Part shown: in pieces, positions 61,087-64,000 of the stretch | Layout: every line of letters starts with the position of its first letter | Numbering within the stretch: position 1 is the first letter of the stretch | Source: Phytoactinopolyspora alkaliphila | GTDB lineage: Bacteria > Actinomycetota > Actinomycetes > Jiangellales > Jiangellaceae | Assembly: GCF_010550695.1 (NCBI RefSeq) | Contig: NZ_JAAGOB010000005.1 | Span: 307,547-371,546, forward strand | Length of the DNA: 64,000 nt | Direction: 5' to 3' | Notes under the pieces: model-generated | Told to the model about the DNA's origin: nothing | What the model saw: the letters and a program-made list of their open reading frames with translations, nothing else | The model's database searches: none | Translations under genes and position numbers: made by a program

Positions 61087-62454
61087 TCACTGCGGATCGG
61101 CGAAGTCAGGCTGCGCAGGACCGGACTCGGCAGCGACCTTGGCTGCCTGGATCCGTGCGGTGTTGATGCGGGGCAATGCGTAGGCGAGAAGGACGAAGTG
61201 CACCGCGGCAGCGATGAGGAAGGGCATCCTGAGAGCCCACTCGCGGCCCAGCAGCGGCTCGCCCACGGTAACCACGACGCCCCCGACGAGGCTGCCCAGG
61301 GAGATGGTTCCCCAGCCGAAGAACCGGTAGACGGAGTTCACTCTGCCGAGAAGGTGATCGGGGATGATGGTCTGGCGCAGCGACACGGTGATGACGTTCC
61401 ACATCACCACCAGGAAGCCAGAGGCCACCAGAACAACCCATGCGACTTCGCCGCTGGAGATGAGTCCAATGACTCCGACGCCGAGACCCATCCCCACCAT
61501 CGAGGTGAACAGAGCCGCGCCCGGGCCTAGGCGCTTGCTGACCCGATCGGCCAGGAGCGACCCCAGGACCCCTCCGACCGCGCTGCCGGTGAGGAGAAGG
61601 CCAAAGCCGCGTGCGTCGAGGCCGAGGATCTCCTGGGCGAACAGGACGTAGATGGCCATCGCCATGGCGCTCATCGCGTTGAGGCCGCCCAGGACGATGG
61701 CCAGCGAGCGGAGCAGTTCGTGCCGCCACAGCCAGCTCAGTCCTTCGCCGATCTCTCGCCGCCAGTCGATTCTTCCGGTGGTGGTCTGGCCTTTCGGGGA
61801 GAACGTACCGGTCAACGCGAAGACGAGCGCGGCGGCCACCGCGAACGTTCCGGCGTTGACGAAGAACGGCAACGCGAAAGCGACCCCTAGCAGGAGGCCA
61901 GCGAGCGGCGGTCCCACGAACTGGTTCATTGTCATCTCCGCGCCCCACATGCGGCTGTTCGCCTTCTCCAGCTGGTGCTTGCCGACGACGGACGGCAGCA
62001 ACGTCTGTGCCGAGTTGTCATGCAGGACTTCCGCGAAGCCGACCAGGAGTGCGGTCAGGTAGAGGAGGGCGAGCAGTACCGCGGCGTTCCCGGGAGGATC
62101 TGCCGAGCCGTCAGCGATGGCCTCAGGCGACGACAGGTCGCCCTGGTTGGCCAGGACGACGGCGCCGAAGACGAAGATCGCGGCACACCGTGCCACATCC
62201 ATGCCCGCGACCAGGCGCCGGCGATCGAATCGATCGGTGATGACTCCCGCGGGAAGCGAGAACAGCAACCAGGGGATACGGGTGGCCAGAGCGACAAGAG
62301 CGATCTGAAGGGGGTCACGTGTGATGGCCGACGCCAGCCACGGGATCGCCACGACCATCAGCCCATCGCCCAGATTGGCGACCGTGCTGGCGGAGAACAG
62401 CTTCCAGTAGTTTCCGCCCAGCCTCGTGGCGGGAGCCTGCGGGGTCTCGCTCAC
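61087..62454 (-). CDS. MFS transporter (EntS/MFS_3-like)
   Basis: This 455-residue transporter has 12 hydrophobic segments. KLFSASTVANLGDGLMVVAI, the motif-A loop GVITDRFDRRRLVAGMDVAR, FAEVLHDNSAQTLLPSVVGK and RGFGLLLTGSAVGGVLGSLL are typical of the MFS_3 group, which includes siderophore and macrolide exporters. GTG start overlaps the regulator's stop by 4 bp, so regulator and pump form an operon. Substrate unknown. Confidence 0.9.
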   Translation of the reverse strand: MSETPQAPATRLGGNYWKLFSASTVANLGDGLMVVAIPWLASAITRDPLQIALVALATRIPWLLFSLPAGVITDRFDRRRLVAGMDVARCAAIFVFGAVVLANQGDLSSPEAIADGSADPPGNAAVLLALLYLTALLVGFAEVLHDNSAQTLLPSVVGKHQLEKANSRMWGAEMTMNQFVGPPLAGLLLGVAFALPFFVNAGTFAVAAALVFALTGTFSPKGQTTTGRIDWRREIGEGLSWLWRHELLRSLAIVLGGLNAMSAMAMAIYVLFAQEILGLDARGFGLLLTGSAVGGVLGSLLADRVSKRLGPGAALFTSMVGMGLGVGVIGLISSGEVAWVVLVASGFLVVMWNVITVSLRQTIIPDHLLGRVNSVYRFFGWGTISLGSLVGGVVVTVGEPLLGREWALRMPFLIAAAVHFVLLAYALPRINTARIQAAKVAAESGPAQPDFADPQ

Positions 62455-63098
62455 TCGTCCACCGCCTCGTCCGCCGCGCCTGTCTCGCCGGCATCGGGAA
62501 GGCGTGCACGGTCGGTGGGGTAGACGGCAATCGCGAAGCCGTAGATCACATCGCCCCCGCGTGGCTGGGACCCGAACTCGATGATCAGTTCATCGAGACG
62601 CCGGCTCCACTCCTCGGCGCGCTCCGTAGGGATGCGGGCGTACCGGATGTTGCTATTGACGGGTAGGTCCGTGTCCTCCGGCACCGCGGCGATCTCGGCA
62701 GCGGCTGTCGAGAGAACTTGCTGCGGCTGTTCTGCTGCCTCTCCGACCTTGTGAAAGATGAAAACCCGAGCGGTGCGGCCGTAGTACTTGGCCTCGATGG
62801 CCCGCACCTTCTTGGTGCGGACCACGTGGACGAGCCCTGCCTCCTCGAGCACCTTGAGGTGGTGGCCGACCGTGCCCTTCGGCTTGCCCAGGGCGACGGC
62901 GAGGTCCGAAATCGTGGCGGCACGTTCGAGCAGCAGGCTGCAGACCTCGAGCCGGGTCTTCTCGAAGAGCGCGCGGTATTGCACGGGCTCAGTCAGCTCC
63001 AGCACATCGTCGAGGGCGTAGTCCGGAACCGCCGGCAGAGTGGCGCTCGGACCGCCTGCCGCCCCGTTATGGTCCGGAGCTGTCGTATGGTCGGCCAT
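62451..63098 (-). CDS. ArsR-type winged-helix regulator with C-terminal ligand domain
   Basis: This 215-residue protein has a winged helix at about residues 35-105 (FEKTRLEVCSLLLERAATIS, LGKPKGTVGHHLKVLEEAGL, VRTKKVRAIEAKYYGRTARV). A C-terminal part of about 100 residues follows (RAEEWSRRLDELIIEFGSQP, VIYGFAIAVYPTDR), as in multidrug-responsive ArsR-like regulators. There are no sensing cysteine pairs, so it is unlikely to bind metals. It probably controls the MFS pump it overlaps, and itself through the repeats at its start. Confidence 0.85.
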   Translation of the reverse strand: MADHTTAPDHNGAAGGPSATLPAVPDYALDDVLELTEPVQYRALFEKTRLEVCSLLLERAATISDLAVALGKPKGTVGHHLKVLEEAGLVHVVRTKKVRAIEAKYYGRTARVFIFHKVGEAAEQPQQVLSTAAAEIAAVPEDTDLPVNSNIRYARIPTERAEEWSRRLDELIIEFGSQPRGGDVIYGFAIAVYPTDRARLPDAGETGAADEAVDE

Positions 63099-63124
63099 AG
63101 CAGTATGGTCGGTAATCGCCGACC
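63086..63124. promoter_or_regulatory. TATGGTCGG repeats and inverted repeat at the MFS-operon promoter
   Basis: TATGGTCGG occurs at 63086-63094 and 63104-63112, 18 bp apart, the first overlapping the regulator start. GGTCGG-TAATCG-CCGACC (63107-63124) forms a 6-bp inverted repeat. It is a candidate autoregulatory operator. Confidence 0.5.
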
Positions 63125-63290
63125 GTTTGTCAAATGATCACGTGCTGCGAATCCTTCGCTCCGCTCGCCCGTGGCAGGACGGCGGCAGCCGACTCGAAAG
63201 CGACTGCTGACCGCACGCCGCACCTGGGAATCCGGATATCATCGGGCTCACCGAGGGCACCCATGGGCCACGTCGGGCTTGGCTCGAAAC

Positions 63291-63302
63291 TGCTCTAGAG
63301 CA
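63291..63302. promoter_or_regulatory. Palindromic candidate GntR operator
   Basis: TGCTCTAGAGCA is a perfect 12-bp palindrome 64 bp upstream of the GntR start, with the central TAGA-type core seen in HutC-class operators. Autoregulation is inferred. Confidence 0.45.
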
Positions 63303-63366
63303 ATGAGTTCCGGGCGTCACGTAACCCGGGTGCCGCGGGAGTCTGGCGACGGCGGTTGGTGAACGG

Positions 63367-64000
63367 ATGAAGACTCCGAAATACCAGTCGATCTTCACCG
63401 AGCTGCGAGAACGCTGCTCGCGGCTCCCGGTGGAGACACGCCTGCCGCCAGAGCGTCAGCTTGCCGCCGACTTCGATGTCAGCCTGATGACCGTGCGGCA
63501 GGCGCTGGCGGAGCTAGCCGCCGGGGGATGGATCGAGAGGATTCCAGGTAGCGGTACCTACGTGCGCAGGCCTCGAATCGAGATGGGGCCGAGCTTCACG
63601 TCCTTCACCGAGGACATGCGCCGGCGGCACCTCAGGCCGTCGTCGCTGTTGATGGGCCTCGACACCGTCCCCGCCGACGAGCGGGTGGCGACCGAACTGG
63701 GCGTCATTCCCGGCGACGACGTCCTGGAGGTGGAACGGTTGCGTCTCGCCGACAGGGAACCGATGTGCCACGAGCTGGCGCATCTCCCGGCCGCGTTGCG
63801 CGGCATGATCGATTCGTCGGATCTGGAGGGCGAAATCCGCGAAGCCTGCGCCAAGGCTGGTCTCGTCATGGCGTCGGCTGTGCGGCGGGTGCGCGCGGTG
63901 GTGGCCCCGCCACGCGAGTGCCGGCTGCTGGGTCTTCCGCCCGAGTCGCCGGCCCTGGAGATCGTCGACACGTTCTACGACAGCCACAGCCGGCCTGCCC
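63367..64000 (+). CDS. GntR-family regulator, HutC/UTRA type (partial, 3' end outside window)
   Basis: The first 211 residues are present. The N-terminal winged helix has LPVETRLPPERQLAADFDVS and LMTVRQALAELAAGGWIERI with PGSGTYVRRP. The UTRA effector domain follows from about residue 75 (VPADERVATELGVIPGDDVL, EVERLRLADREPMCHELAHL) and runs off the end. Such regulators respond to sugar phosphates or small acids. ATG at 63367; no target gene is visible in the window. Confidence 0.9.
   Translation, partial: MKTPKYQSIFTELRERCSRLPVETRLPPERQLAADFDVSLMTVRQALAELAAGGWIERIPGSGTYVRRPRIEMGPSFTSFTEDMRRRHLRPSSLLMGLDTVPADERVATELGVIPGDDVLEVERLRLADREPMCHELAHLPAALRGMIDSSDLEGEIREACAKAGLVMASAVRRVRAVVAPPRECRLLGLPPESPALEIVDTFYDSHSRPA

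Overview
The window is about 64 kb of GC-rich chromosomal DNA from a free-living actinomycete. The gene set points to Actinomycetota: a PurS/PurQ/PurL-type FGAM synthase, FtsH next to FolE, TilS-Hpt, a DUF2342 zinc metalloprotease, an F420-type LLM oxidoreductase, an Rv2629/Vms1-like factor, GAF-ANTAR and SigB/F-type sigma proteins, frequent GTG starts and dense packing. A Jiangellales or nocardioid/propionibacterial relative is plausible, but the sequence alone does not settle the genus. I saw no rRNA, tRNA, CRISPR array, transposase or prophage.

Layout. 0-4 kb: a YihT/LacD-like class I aldolase and an Asp/Glu racemase (cut by the window edge), divergent from a transketolase and a helical protein of unknown function. 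3.9-7.6 kb: an ATP-grasp ligase with a CocE/NonD hydrolase, and a Cys-rich small protein. 7.7-12.1 kb: NDH-2, a Balon/Rv2629-like ribosome factor, a GAF-ANTAR regulator and a general-stress sigma factor. 12.3-18 kb: Tex, then gluconokinase, 6-phosphogluconate dehydrogenase and mannose-6-phosphate isomerase. 18-25.3 kb: a DHA2 exporter, two RNA methyltransferases, DoxX, a class A penicillin-binding protein with a repeat tail, and FprA. 25.4-32.6 kb: an arsenic-phosphate island, with arsR-acr3 on one side of a PHO-box-preceded pstSCAB and arsC plus an ArsR-ArsC fusion on the other. 32.7-36.5 kb: ThrE, the wreck of a nitrate-assimilation cluster (narK', nirD', hemD') and an intact sirohydrochlorin chelatase. 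36.5-45 kb: DUF402, ddaH-rocD with a divergent Lrp regulator, an NlpC/P60 hydrolase, AraC/DUF2000, a fatty acid desaturase and inorganic pyrophosphatase. 45-52.2 kb: dacB, DUF2342, tilS, hpt, ftsH, folE. 52.3-60.8 kb: purB, an LLM oxidoreductase, a polar amino acid ABC importer and purS-purQ-purL. 60.8-64 kb: a regulator-MFS operon and a GntR regulator cut by the window end.

Genes that work together: gntK/gnd (gluconate to ribulose-5-phosphate) with the transketolase in pentose metabolism; purB and purSQL in purine synthesis; pstSCAB with the arsenate and arsenite genes (phosphate capture versus arsenate detoxification); ddaH-rocD-lrp in arginine/ornithine catabolism; dacB, the class A PBP and the NlpC/P60 protein in cell-wall remodelling.

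The most unusual structure is a family of long hairpins at gene ends. It includes an 88-bp perfect palindrome with no loop (3819-3906) and a sibling 48 kb away (52205-52302) that differs at positions which co-vary across the two arms. Both lie between convergent genes. The second striking feature is the collapsed nitrate locus, whose fragments keep the ancestral gene order across several deletion joints.
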